Positions 34,490 through 43,579 of a stretch of 64,000 nucleotides of DNA are shown here, one piece after another (position 1 is the first letter of the stretch; each line of letters starts with the position of its first letter). The stretch lies in NCBI GenBank assembly GCA_934746715.1, contig CAKVFI010000001.1, forward strand, positions 124,001 to 188,000, given 5' to 3'. The DNA is from an uncultured Clostridia bacterium. GTDB lineage: Bacteria; Bacillota; Clostridia; Christensenellales; UBA1242. The notes under the pieces were generated by a model. The model made no database searches. It saw only the letters and a list, made by a program, of their open reading frames with translations, and was not told the DNA's origin. Position numbers and translations under genes: made by a program.

Positions 34490-35890
34490 TTAGAAAATAT
34501 CTGCAATTTCAATCAATTGATAATCAGCCAATTCAGCATCTGTTGGGATTTTTGTTTCATCAAATGTTTCTGTCATTGAAACTTCAAGGTTGATATTAAC
34601 ATTCATAATTTCAACACCAGCAACTGATTGTTTTGCTGTTAAAACAACTTTAATTGTGCCATCATTTGAAACAACAAGTTTCAATTCATTAACACTCATA
34701 ACACTCATATTTGATGACACTTGAGAAATTGTCAGTGTTGCGCCATTGCTGTCTTTGGTTGAAGAAATTGTTGCACCAGCTTGTTGAATTTGCGCTTTAA
34801 AGCTGTCGTAATCTTTTATGCTTTGAATACCATCAATAACATCTTGAATTTGCCCCATATCAACACCTGGATTTGATGAACCACCACTCATATTTGCAAA
34901 AGTGTTTGCAATGATTTGAGTTGGAATATCTAATGTGTATTTGCCATTGATATCATCTCCATAAATGTCTTGCGCTATCATTTCTGGCAAAGTGCTAACC
35001 ATTTTGTAAAATTTGCCTGCTTCAAATGTTGGTTGGCTGTTGCTTAAATAAACTTCACCATCAAATGTGTAATAATTGTAATATTTTGTTGACCAGTCTG
35101 CTGGTTCGGTTGTAAGCAATTCAAATTTGATGTATTGGTTTGTGTCTGCATCAAAGTATGTGTAAACAACATCACTCAATTGATAATATGTTTCTTTTTC
35201 GTCATAAACAGGATTTGTGTTTGCAACATACGCAAAATCCATCACATAATAATTTGCATAGTTTGTGTCCCAATCTTCTGGTATGCCAAAAATTTGTGTA
35301 TATGTTTCAGTTGAAGCATCATATGTGTAGTATAATTTGTAATAATTATATCTTGCAGCTGTGTTTTTAACATATTGGCTGTTTTCTGTGTCAACAAGAT
35401 AGTAGTCGCCATAGTTTATTGCCCAGTCCGCTGGTGCACCATCTCCATAATATGCAACATACATATCATCGTTTGCTTGAGTTTTTAAATATGCGCGCAC
35501 CCATTGTGTCATTTCACCATCAAAGTTTTTGGTGTTAATGTACGCATAAATGTCATTTTCAGCACCGGTTCTTGCGCCTAAACCTGCCTCAAAATTCAAG
35601 TCAAACATTGTTTCCATGTTGCCTAATTGTGTGTCTGTAGCATTACTCCTTGCTTGCATATTTGCACCAAACTTAACTTTAAATTCAAATTGTTTTTGGT
35701 TTGTTGCATCATTTTTTGTTAATGCTTGCAAATTGTCCCCATAAGTTGCAGCAGTTGTGTAAAAAGAGTTAAATGTTTCCTTGTTTTGTGCTTCAATTTT
35801 GGCAGCATCATCATTGCCGCAAGCTGTCAAGCTCAAACATGCAACGCCAGCCAAGCCAAACGCCAACGCATTTTTTAAAAATTTTTTCAT
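34490..35890 (-). CDS. Secreted lipoprotein with three P-x-D-W repeats
   Basis: A 466-residue lipoprotein: N-terminal basic segment, hydrophobic core and lipobox L-T-A-C (Cys24). A region of aromatic-rich repeats follows, each starting P-x-D-W-x3-Y-x2-Y-Y (P153, P204 and P263). The repeats look like a beta-rich surface motif common in gut bacteria and phages. The C-terminal third (about 310-466) is a separate beta-rich domain. GGAGGG precedes the ATG. Probably displayed on the cell surface; ligand unknown. Confidence 0.78.
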   Translation of the reverse strand: MKKFLKNALAFGLAGVACLSLTACGNDDAAKIEAQNKETFNSFYTTAATYGDNLQALTKNDATNQKQFEFKVKFGANMQARSNATDTQLGNMETMFDLNFEAGLGARTGAENDIYAYINTKNFDGEMTQWVRAYLKTQANDDMYVAYYGDGAPADWAINYGDYYLVDTENSQYVKNTAARYNYYKLYYTYDASTETYTQIFGIPEDWDTNYANYYVMDFAYVANTNPVYDEKETYYQLSDVVYTYFDADTNQYIKFELLTTEPADWSTKYYNYYTFDGEVYLSNSQPTFEAGKFYKMVSTLPEMIAQDIYGDDINGKYTLDIPTQIIANTFANMSGGSSNPGVDMGQIQDVIDGIQSIKDYDSFKAQIQQAGATISSTKDSNGATLTISQVSSNMSVMSVNELKLVVSNDGTIKVVLTAKQSVAGVEIMNVNINLEVSMTETFDETKIPTDAELADYQLIEIADIF

Positions 35891-36058
35891 AAACCCTCCA
35901 ATTTTTGTTTATATTCATATGGTATATAATTTTGTTAAAATTGTCCAGTTATTTTATTATCAAATCTTAAATTAACAAAAAAAATCATTATTCAACAATG
36001 CTCAATTTAGAGGCAAAAGTTATAATCAAAGTATTTAAAACAAAATCGTTTTAATTTG

Positions 36059-36087
36059 TTGACACACCCTTTTTGTTGTGCTATACT
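36059..36087 (+). promoter_or_regulatory. tRNA-Ser promoter
   Basis: TTGACA (36059-36064), 17-bp spacer, TATACT (36082-36087), about 65 bp before the tRNA. Confidence 0.78.
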
Positions 36088-36152
36088 AACAATGTTTTAA
36101 CCAAATTATAATTTGATTGAAATAATTAATATTTTTATTTTATAATTCAAAT

Positions 36153-36243
36153 GGAGAGTTACTCAAGAGGTCGAAGAGGCGTCCCTGCTAAGGATGTAGG
36201 CGTCGAAAGGCGCGCGAGGGTTCAAATCCCTCACTCTCCGCCA
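36153..36243 (+). tRNA. tRNA-Ser (anticodon GCT)
   Basis: A 91-nt class II tRNA: acceptor GGAGAGT with ACTCTCC, anticodon stem CGTCC/GGATG with loop CTGCTAA (GCT), a long variable arm, T arm GAGGG-TTCAAAT-CCCTC and encoded CCA. An apparent genomic island follows it. Confidence 0.96.
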
Positions 36244-36254
36244 TAAACATTGCA

Positions 36255-36291
36255 AGTTCGGACTAAGTGATTTAGCCCGAATTTTTTATTT
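36255..36291 (+). terminator. tRNA-Ser terminator
   Basis: TTCGGACTAA with loop GTGA and TTAGCCCGAA (one mismatch), followed by TTTTTTATTTTT. Confidence 0.85.
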
Positions 36292-36293
36292 TT

Positions 36294-36321
36294 AAGAGTT
36301 CGTATCCCTTGTGGTCTACCA
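36294..36321 (+). pseudogene. tRNA-like 3' end remnant
   Basis: GAGTTCGTATCCCT followed by seven bases and A-CCA has the layout of a T arm and acceptor 3' strand with CCA. The invariant T-loop A58 is replaced and no 5' half exists, so it is not a working tRNA. It may be the displaced end of an integration target. Confidence 0.5.
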
Positions 36322-36342
36322 ACATAAAAACAAAACAAACTC

Positions 36343-36403
36343 CAAAAAAAGAAGTGAACCTAATAAGTTAGACAACTTCATAATGTTCACCTCAAACTTG
36401 GGG
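36343..36403 (-). terminator. Terminator of the M64 peptidase gene
   Basis: GTGAAC (36354-36359) pairs with GTTCAC (36385-36390), with an inner AAGTT/AACTT stem, followed on the minus strand by CTTTTTTT. Confidence 0.7.
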
Positions 36404-36427
36404 TTTGGTTTGTTTTTTTATTAAACT

Positions 36428-39400
36428 CTACAACGGCATCTTTCTTGACCTCAACCAAATAACAAATCCGACCAGCATCACAACTGCTACCGAGCCAATT
36501 ACAATACCCGCTACAGCTTTGCTCGAAAGCCCTTTTCTTTGTTTTGCAGAGGCAATTAAAAATCCGCACTTTGTACATTTTACAGGGTTGTTTTTGTCTG
36601 GCGATTTTCTGTCGGGAATATGCTCTTCAAAATTCAACTTGTTATTGCAAGTAGCACAGGTGTCCCAATGCCCCGTACTATCTTTTCCGCCGTATTTTGT
36701 TATGTTGTGTGCAACAGTTGTTCCATACTCTTTTTTGCAACCTTCGCAAACCGCTTTTGTTGTGCATGTTGCCATTCCGCCAAAACAATTTGCTGTTTGG
36801 GTGTGGCTACTATCTGTTTTGCAGGTACGGGTGTGTGTGCCGTTTCCATTGCTTATCCACTCACCCCAATCGTGTATATGATTATCAACTTGCTTTGTAT
36901 AATAGTATGTTACAGTATGACCGCTATCATTTACAACTTGATTTAGCCCCTCTACCCAACTTAATGTATGTCCATAAAAGGATTGAGCAGGCTCCCAGTT
37001 TAGATTAGTTCCAACAGCCATAGGAATTACAGCTTTTGATGCGTTAGGAATTTCACTGCCGTCTTCAAACTTGTACTCTATATTAACATTTGCGTACGAC
37101 TGCGTTTCGGTATTGTCGTGCGATAAAACATTTCCTTTTTCATCAGTTATTTCAAAGGCAATGGTATCGCCCACTTTTAGGTCGGCATCTGTGGGAATTT
37201 GATAAATTATTGAGCAACTTTCTAGTCCTGAATCAAAAATACTGCCCTTATATTCCAGAGCACCCTTTGGCCAAAACTTGCTTTTTTCCTCCCATACCGG
37301 AATAGTAAACATCTGTGAGATTTCGAGTCTTTGACCGCTCATTGTAGTTGCCACACTTCCGTTTGTCCGCTTTATCCAAACCCTCATGGTAATGTAACGA
37401 GTTGTACTATCTGAAAGATTTTGAACAATTGTGCGTAGTTCAATTTTGTTGCCAGCCATGGTTGTGTTAAATTTGGTTTTGTATGCACCGCTGAGCAATA
37501 CCGTGTTGCGATAATTTACAAAATTCACATATCCGTTATATGTAGTATCCGTATAGGCAGACAAATCTGAATATTGATCAGTGCATTTTTTTACTTCGGG
37601 GTCTGCAACATATAGACTTTTGCCATTTACAAGTTGAGACAATCTCTTGTATCCTTGCAATTTGCATACTTCACAAAACTGGTAGTTTGTATCGCGCATA
37701 AGACACTCATAACTAGAATTGTAAGTAGTATTAGTATCCGCCGTTTTACAAGTAAAAGTTTTTCTAAATCCTAGCAACTTTTTCCACTTTACTTGCTCTG
37801 GGTTATGCGTATATGACACATTTAGCGAAGTATAGTCCGTTGTTGGTGCGGCACTGGTCATATATTCATCGCCAAGACCTAGTAATCCGTGACCAAACTC
37901 ATGTGCAAAAGTCTGCTGAGCACGATAACTATCCGATGGAGTTATAAAATAATGAAAGCCTGATTTTAAATTATTATATGCATCTCCAAAGTTTCGACTA
38001 GTATTAACCAGCAAAGCAAACTGATTTATATAACTATGTACATAGTCAAATTGTCGGTACATTTTTTCATCGTCCCAATACATTGTGTTGGGGTCTGTAT
38101 TGTTGGGGATATGAGCATCATGGATTTGCTCTATAAATGTAGGACCAATACACCTTTCAAAAATATGGTTCTTCCAAGGATTGCCAAGATTAGTTGATAT
38201 AGACGAAGAATTATTAGAACCTACAACCACATCGAAAAATGTGCTTCCGCCGTTTTCAAAACTGGACTCCGACGCCGTGCAAAGAGCATACACATTAAAC
38301 CTATCTGCAAAACTGCGGTAGGGTTCGTATTGCATTGCACCGTTCCACACTTTTTTTACATCGCTTATAAATTTTTGTTGTTGACTTTTGGTGTATCCTT
38401 CGCCACAAATAACAATTACCATATTTTCTGTGTCGCTTCTTGTTTTTTGAATGGTGTATATAGGAATTGTTGGATTCGAGTATTTGCCATCTTTAGAATA
38501 ATATGGTCCAAGGGCAAGCGTTAGCTTTTTGTAGGTGCTTATGTCCCACTCTTGATTTGGGTCATCTACTGGTTCTGCAACGGTATAATCGTCCTCAACC
38601 TTATTAGGAGCAGAGCCCACATATGGACTTGCCTTAGTTCCACCACCCGAAGTTGCCACATAATAGTCTGTATCAAGATAAAAGGCAGGCCTAACTCCAA
38701 TATAACTGCGCTGTGGCGACTCTCTGCCTATTGTTCCATTGTTGTGAACATACCGCATATCGTGATTACAATCGGTTACCGGAGTTCTTAACCAATATGG
38801 CCAACTTGCACCTTGCTCATTTATTCCGACATAATAACTGCCAAAGTTTTTCCAAACGGTATTTACCTGCTTAACATCAAGCAAAAAAACCTTTTCGGTT
38901 GAATTTTCGCCATAAACACTATCATAGTTTTGGACAACATTTTGAATATCTGTATTTATTTCTAAATCTGAACGACCATCTCCATCATAAATTCCTTGCT
39001 TATATTCTGGGTGCGATACAAGCGAACGCTGGGTAATTTTTTTCATTGTGGCAATTTCCGCCTTTAAAAAGCCATTTAAAAAACCCGCTTTTTGGTCGTA
39101 AGCATTTCCGTCCACATAGTTCTCTTTTGGAGGATTGCCACATAGCCACTTTACCTTACCTGCTACGGCAGTAGAATTTAACCACGAACGCATATTGCTA
39201 TCCTTCCAATAATTAGAGCCATAGGTGTCACGCATATAATTACGACTATGAGATTTTGAACGGCTATTGTCGCTTGTAATAGCGTCATACGGAAGCATGT
39301 CTATTATGCTGTCGGCAAGCATAAGCGTTCCACTGTCATCAATGCTTACACATCTCCATACAATGTCTTTGCCATTGTATTTGCCAAGAGTTATATAGTC

Positions 39401-39589
39401 GCCAAGGTTTACCTGTGTTGTTGTTTTTGTAACATTTTCTGACAAAAGACCATGAGCATTTGCAACTTTTTGGAATTTTAAATTGTTTATGTTAGCACAA
39501 AAATTTACCATTCCGGCACTAAAAAAGCTAAGAACGCACATTATGGCAATTATTATGGTGTTATTTATTTTTTTTAAAAAACTTTTCAT
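36428..39589 (-). CDS. Secreted, membrane-anchored M64-type metallopeptidase
   Basis: A 1053-residue modular surface protein. N-terminal signal segment (about 1-32); a DUF6273-like domain (about 60-310, with W-L-R-T-P and G-V-R-P-A-F-Y-L at its end); an M64 (IgA peptidase-like) zinc protease (about 380-590) with H563-E-F-G-H567 and G-L-G-D-E-Y; a beta-rich region; a MucBP-like domain (about 855-930, V-x-Y-x-F-E-D-G and V-T-Y-Y-Y-T); a Cys-x-x-Cys-rich module (about 935-1020) and a C-terminal membrane helix (about 1024-1046) with a basic tail. The DNA is visibly richer in G+C than the neighbours, so transfer is likely. It probably cleaves host or mucosal proteins. Confidence 0.88.
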   Translation of the reverse strand: MKSFLKKINNTIIIAIMCVLSFFSAGMVNFCANINNLKFQKVANAHGLLSENVTKTTTQVNLGDYITLGKYNGKDIVWRCVSIDDSGTLMLADSIIDMLPYDAITSDNSRSKSHSRNYMRDTYGSNYWKDSNMRSWLNSTAVAGKVKWLCGNPPKENYVDGNAYDQKAGFLNGFLKAEIATMKKITQRSLVSHPEYKQGIYDGDGRSDLEINTDIQNVVQNYDSVYGENSTEKVFLLDVKQVNTVWKNFGSYYVGINEQGASWPYWLRTPVTDCNHDMRYVHNNGTIGRESPQRSYIGVRPAFYLDTDYYVATSGGGTKASPYVGSAPNKVEDDYTVAEPVDDPNQEWDISTYKKLTLALGPYYSKDGKYSNPTIPIYTIQKTRSDTENMVIVICGEGYTKSQQQKFISDVKKVWNGAMQYEPYRSFADRFNVYALCTASESSFENGGSTFFDVVVGSNNSSSISTNLGNPWKNHIFERCIGPTFIEQIHDAHIPNNTDPNTMYWDDEKMYRQFDYVHSYINQFALLVNTSRNFGDAYNNLKSGFHYFITPSDSYRAQQTFAHEFGHGLLGLGDEYMTSAAPTTDYTSLNVSYTHNPEQVKWKKLLGFRKTFTCKTADTNTTYNSSYECLMRDTNYQFCEVCKLQGYKRLSQLVNGKSLYVADPEVKKCTDQYSDLSAYTDTTYNGYVNFVNYRNTVLLSGAYKTKFNTTMAGNKIELRTIVQNLSDSTTRYITMRVWIKRTNGSVATTMSGQRLEISQMFTIPVWEEKSKFWPKGALEYKGSIFDSGLESCSIIYQIPTDADLKVGDTIAFEITDEKGNVLSHDNTETQSYANVNIEYKFEDGSEIPNASKAVIPMAVGTNLNWEPAQSFYGHTLSWVEGLNQVVNDSGHTVTYYYTKQVDNHIHDWGEWISNGNGTHTRTCKTDSSHTQTANCFGGMATCTTKAVCEGCKKEYGTTVAHNITKYGGKDSTGHWDTCATCNNKLNFEEHIPDRKSPDKNNPVKCTKCGFLIASAKQRKGLSSKAVAGIVIGSVAVVMLVGFVIWLRSRKMPL

Positions 39590-40271
39590 TAATTTTACCT
39601 CATTTTTGCTTTTTACTTGTGTCCATTTTATAAATAATTTTTAATCACAAAACGGCTTTGGGGTTGCATTTTTGCGTCTTGCAAAAGCAAAATTGTGCCA
39701 CCAACAGAGTGCCGAATGTAATTATGAGTTTTGTTGAATTAATCCAAAATATGACAAATTTTTGGCTAATTTTAGGTGGCTTTTTATATAATCAATTTGG
39801 CTACCTTTTCTATATTTTGCAAATTTTTATAGATCTTAATATTAGGATGTTTAATCTTTTTTATGTTACTATTTTTGTCTTTTATATGTTAGCATATTGT
39901 TAGCAAAAAAATCAAACGGTTTGCCAGACCTAAGTGTGAAATCTTAAACCAAAGAATTTTTGCAATCAATGGCAATATCTTCTATATCCGCTATTTAGGA
40001 GCAGTCCTAACCTTGTGGTCGGGTTGCTCTTTTTTCTTGCTTATTTTCAAGATTTGGTTCAGTTTTATAAATTATGGTGCTTACATTTCTATCATCATTA
40101 TGTGGTAAAATGCCAGTTTTATGTAATTTATTAGCCAATTTTAGACTAGAGAGCAAATAATTACAGCCCTATCATGAGAGAAAAAATAAAGAAAATTAAG
40201 ATGCATTTTCTACCAACCAAAACTTTTGTTTATAATGATTATTAAATTTTTGTAAAATAAATTGATTGGAT
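39590..40271. other. Gene-poor part of the island next to the peptidase
   Basis: About 680 bp with no intact gene. A hairpin at about 40000-40026 (GAGCAGTCC...) followed by TTTTTTC looks like a plus-strand terminator. On the minus strand 40007-40170 has an open, protein-like reading (for example A-N-K-L-H-K-T-G-I-L-P-H-N-D-D-R-N-V) with no start codon in place, probably a fragment of a lost gene. Confidence 0.45.
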
Positions 40272-40561
40272 ATGATTTATGAAAACAATAATATTGATAA
40301 ACTTGTAAATGACATTTACAAACCACATCAAAATGAATCACAAAAAAGTTCAGTAATAAAATCGTTACAGAAAAAAGAGCCTAGACACTTAAAGCTTCAA
40401 ACAACTTAATATCTGCGATTGAACAAGGTGTTGTAACCGAACAAACAAAAATAAGATTAAAAGCATTAGAAAGTCAAATATCTCAATACGACTTTGATAT
40501 TGAACAAACAAAACATAACGCCTTAAAGTTTTGGTGTTTTGATATTATTAATTTAGTCTAG
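40272..40561 (+). pseudogene. Decayed C-terminal end of a large serine recombinase
   Basis: One frame from 40272 reads ...S-V-I-K-S-L-Q-K-K-E-P-R-H-L-K-L-Q-T-T and stops at 40407. Shifting by one base continues it as L-I-S-A-I-E-Q-G-V-V-T-E-Q-T-K-I-R-L-K-A-L-E to the stop at 40559. This matches the coiled-coil tail of serine site-specific recombinases. The catalytic and DNA-binding parts are absent, so a mobile element once inserted here has decayed. Confidence 0.75.
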
Positions 40562-40606
40562 TAACATTTGAAAAGTTTTAAGCATTATAAATTTAAAGGT
40601 GAAAAT

Positions 40607-41578
40607 ATGAAATATAATATTGCAATAATTGGTTCAACTGGTTTGGTTGGGCGCAACACTTTGCAAATTCTTGTTGAGCAAGGTTTGGTTGAACACAACT
40701 ACTATTTGTTTGCAAGTGCTAGGTCTGTTGGCAAAACACAAAAAATTGGAAAAAACAAACATATTGTGCAGTTGCTTAACAAAGAAAATTTGCTTAATCG
40801 CCATTTTGATTTTGCGCTGTTTTGCACAAGAGAAAACATCAGCAAAACATATGTAAAATTGCTTGCAAAAAGAGGCACTAAAGTTATAGATTTTTCTTCT
40901 GCTTTTAGAAAAAACTATCCACTTATTGTGCCAGAAATCAATTTTGATGATATTGGCAACAGCAACATAATTTGCAATCCAAACTGCTCCACCATTCAAA
41001 GCGTGGTAGCATTAAATAACATAAGCAAAAAGTTTGGGCTTACTGATATTGTTTTTTCCACATATCAAGCGGTTAGCGGGGCTGGCAAAAATGCAATTGA
41101 TGATTTAACGCAAACAAACCCACGCAAATTAAAAAAATTAGATTATCCAATTGTAAACAATGCTATACCTTACATTGGCGATATTGACAAATTTGGCTAC
41201 TGCGTTGAAGAAAACAAAATGATGTTTGAAACTGCAAAAATTTTGCATCTTTCTAACACAAACATCATTGCAAATTGTGTGCGCATACCTGTTAAAAATT
41301 GTCATCTTGTAAGTGTTGTTTTTAAAACGTACAAGTCATCAACTTTAAAACAAATTCAATCAATTTTAAGCAAAAGCAAAGGAGTTTGTTTTGCCCAAAA
41401 CATTTTGCCCATGCCAATCAATGCAAACAACAAAAATGATGTTATTGTAGGCAGATTGAAAAATCACAAAAATTTAAAAAATTGTTTTTCGTTTTTTGTT
41501 TGCGGCGACAATTTGCGCAAAGGAGCAAGTTTAAACGCTGTGCAAATTTTGAAAAATTTAATACAAAAAAACAATTAA
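40607..41578 (+). CDS. asd: Aspartate-semialdehyde dehydrogenase
   Basis: Makes aspartate semialdehyde, the branch point to lysine/diaminopimelate and threonine/methionine. The 323-residue product starts at the ATG at 40607 (AAAGGTG upstream) with N-terminal cofactor motif I-I-G-S-T-G-L-V-G-R-N, the active-site cysteine in N-P-N-C-S-T-I-Q, and V-S-G-A-G-K-N-A-I-D-D-L. It lies about 2 kb from dapA-dapB-lysC, separated by unrelated genes. Confidence 0.95.
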   Translation: MKYNIAIIGSTGLVGRNTLQILVEQGLVEHNYYLFASARSVGKTQKIGKNKHIVQLLNKENLLNRHFDFALFCTRENISKTYVKLLAKRGTKVIDFSSAFRKNYPLIVPEINFDDIGNSNIICNPNCSTIQSVVALNNISKKFGLTDIVFSTYQAVSGAGKNAIDDLTQTNPRKLKKLDYPIVNNAIPYIGDIDKFGYCVEENKMMFETAKILHLSNTNIIANCVRIPVKNCHLVSVVFKTYKSSTLKQIQSILSKSKGVCFAQNILPMPINANNKNDVIVGRLKNHKNLKNCFSFFVCGDNLRKGASLNAVQILKNLIQKNN

Positions 41579-41649
41579 AAATTATTAGTATCAATTTGTA
41601 AAATAAACAAATAAAAATCAAAAAATTAATATTTTTTAAATTTTTTAAC

Positions 41650-41692
41650 AAAAAAACAGCAAAAATTAAATTATTTTGTTGTTTTTTTTAAA
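41650..41692. terminator. Bidirectional terminator between asd and the formyl-THF ligase
   Basis: AAAAAACAGCAAAA pairs with TTTTGTTGTTTTTT across a short loop, with T runs in both directions. Confidence 0.7.
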
Positions 41693-41694
41693 AA

Positions 41695-42237
41695 TTATTT
41701 AATTTTTATGATTTGTTTCTCAGTTACAATCAAATCCATTGGCACATCAAAAAGCATTGATTTAATATTTTCAACAACCTGAAAATCATAGCATATTGCA
41801 ATTTTTATTGAAGTTTTTGCTTTTAAAAATTTGTCATAAAATCCGCCGCCATAACCCAATCTGTTTCCTTTTTTGTCAACTGCCAAGCAAGGCACAATCG
41901 CAACAAAATCATCAATATTTTTAGGCACACCAACTGGCTCATTTATTCCAAATTTATTAGTTTTAAAATTGGTTGTTTTTTCAATTTTGATTGCAACCAT
42001 ATTTTCACCTTGCACTTTTGGCAAAAACACAAGTTTGTTGTTATCAATCAAAAACTGAATAATTTCATCAGTTTTAACTTCACAATTAAAACTATTGTAA
42101 ACAAAAAACTTGGTTTTGTTTACTTTTTGCAAAATTGGTTTTAAATTTAAAAATATTTGATGAGATAGCTTTTTTATTATCTCACCACCCAACTGGTTTC
42201 TTAAATTTTTAAATTCAACTCTCAACTCATTTTTCAT
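41695..42237 (-). CDS. 5-formyltetrahydrofolate cyclo-ligase
   Basis: A 180-residue enzyme that converts 5-formyl-THF to methenyl-THF with ATP, salvaging a folate storage form. Signature motifs: R-L-G-Y-G-G-G-F-Y-D-K-F and P-C-L-A-V-D-K-K-G near the centre, and a basic N-terminus (E-L-R-V-E-F-K-N-L-R) typical of the family. There is no ribosome site; the -10 box is seven bases before the ATG. Confidence 0.88.
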   Translation of the reverse strand: MKNELRVEFKNLRNQLGGEIIKKLSHQIFLNLKPILQKVNKTKFFVYNSFNCEVKTDEIIQFLIDNNKLVFLPKVQGENMVAIKIEKTTNFKTNKFGINEPVGVPKNIDDFVAIVPCLAVDKKGNRLGYGGGFYDKFLKAKTSIKIAICYDFQVVENIKSMLFDVPMDLIVTEKQIIKIK

Positions 42238-42273
42238 TTAAAGCAGTATATCAAAAACAAAAAAGATAGGCAA
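42238..42273 (-). promoter_or_regulatory. Formyl-THF ligase promoter, predicted leaderless
   Basis: Minus strand: TTGCCT (42273-42268), 17-bp spacer, TATACT (42250-42245), seven bases, ATG at 42237. The -35 sits inside the downstream arm of the ndk terminator. Confidence 0.6.
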
Positions 42274-42292
42274 TTAAATGCCTATCTTAAAC
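42262..42292 (-). terminator. ndk terminator
   Basis: AAGATAGGCA (42263-42272) pairs with TGCCTATCTT (42279-42288), followed on the minus strand by TTTTTTG. Confidence 0.88.
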
Positions 42293-42314
42293 AAATTGTT
42301 TAATTTTATAATTA

Positions 42315-42758
42315 TTAAAGACTTTTTGTTGCAGTGTCAACCAAATCTTCAAAGATTGCGATTTCACGTTTTGCGCTGTCCACACTATCTGATGCATGAA
42401 CAACATTTTCAGTTACACGCAACGGAAGGTTCATGATAACAGGTATATCATATCTTATTGTGCCTTTAACCGGATTTTTTGTGGATCCAACCAAACCACG
42501 GATTGTTGCAATTGCATTTTCACCAACAACAATCATGCCATATGCTTTGTCGCTTGTGATATATGCTTCCAATTCTGGATAAAAACCTTTGCCTACGTGT
42601 TCAGCATAATGTTGTTTTGCGTGGTCAGCATCATAATTAATGTAATCCGCTTGTTCAATTTTTAAACCTGCTGATTCCAATCTACGTCTAACTTCTTCAA
42701 TAACAAACTTGCTGTTTGCAAATTCTGGTTTAACCATAACATAAGATCTTTCTTTCAT
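42315..42758 (-). CDS. ndk: Nucleoside diphosphate kinase
   Basis: Balances nucleoside triphosphate pools through a phosphohistidine. The 147-residue product has the active-site N-V-V-H-A-S-D-S box (normally N-x-x-H-G-S-D-S), the N-terminal V-M-V-K-P strand and the G-S-T-K-N-P-V-K-G-T-I-R nucleotide-binding segment. A-S replaces the usual G-S next to the catalytic His, a mild departure. AGGTAGG precedes the ATG. Confidence 0.93.
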   Translation of the reverse strand: MKERSYVMVKPEFANSKFVIEEVRRRLESAGLKIEQADYINYDADHAKQHYAEHVGKGFYPELEAYITSDKAYGMIVVGENAIATIRGLVGSTKNPVKGTIRYDIPVIMNLPLRVTENVVHASDSVDSAKREIAIFEDLVDTATKSL

Positions 42759-42808
42759 ATTAACCTACCTTTTTGTTGTTGTCATTATAAACCACAACAA
42801 ACATTTTG

Positions 42809-43579
42809 TCAATCAATATCGTTTAAATAGGCATCAACGATTATTTGATTCTTTTCGCTTTGTTCAATTATTGCTGCTTCCAAATTTGAGTTGTATTTTT
42901 TTATTTTTTCTGCAATTTTTTGCTTGTGAAATTTGTAAAGTTCTTCATTTTGCTCCCACCAATGAGTGTGAGGCAAATATAAAGTATATCCGTCTTCATC
43001 CTTGCAAAAAGCAAACAATGTGTCCTGATTTTTAAAACTGCCAAAACCTTTAATTATATCAAGCCATGTTTTTGGAGTGTATTGTGAATCTATGCTTATA
43101 TATTTATTATGAGTTGAGCGTTTGTTGAGCAAAGCATCAAGTTTTTGGTTCCAGCCTCTTTTTTCCTTTGAATATTGAGATGAGCAAAATTCAACTGTTT
43201 TGCCATCAACAACAATATATTTTGGAAAGGCCAACACAACAACAGGATATTCATCTTTATACTTTTTAAAATTGTGATAGTCGTAATTTATAATTTTGTC
43301 GATTGTGGTTTTATCCACACTTGAACCCATTTTGCACAATGTGCCATCAACTGAGCCATAATGGTAAGCAGAAAGCCCAGATTTAATAACTGATTTCAAT
43401 TTTAATTGTGGATTGCTATCCCCTGCTTCTTGTCTGTAATCATTAATTTGATGAGCATACAAAATCATTTCATCTTTTTGCTTAAAACTTTCAAGATACG
43501 ATGTTATTGCTTGTTTCAATTCTTCCATTGAATTGAAATGCAATTTTTCTTTTTCATTCACTTTTGATACTAAATTCAT
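42809..43579 (-). CDS. Unknown protein of 256 residues
   Basis: A soluble protein I do not recognise. The ATG at 43579 is preferred over a frame open to 43615 because a consensus promoter covers that upstream part. The body mixes beta strands and helices (V-V-V-L-A-F-P-K-Y-I-V-V; T-L-F-A-F-C-K-D-E-D-G) and ends in a charged helix. It has no ribosome site and is predicted leaderless. Alone between ndk and dapA. Confidence 0.65.
   Translation of the reverse strand: MNLVSKVNEKEKLHFNSMEELKQAITSYLESFKQKDEMILYAHQINDYRQEAGDSNPQLKLKSVIKSGLSAYHYGSVDGTLCKMGSSVDKTTIDKIINYDYHNFKKYKDEYPVVVLAFPKYIVVDGKTVEFCSSQYSKEKRGWNQKLDALLNKRSTHNKYISIDSQYTPKTWLDIIKGFGSFKNQDTLFAFCKDEDGYTLYLPHTHWWEQNEELYKFHKQKIAEKIKKYNSNLEAAIIEQSEKNQIIVDAYLNDID

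Noticed and set aside
36354..36390. Possible insertion-sequence terminal repeat (AAGTTAGACA-like)
   Set aside because: It resembles IS3-type ends but has no transposase or second end; a terminator for the peptidase gene explains it better.
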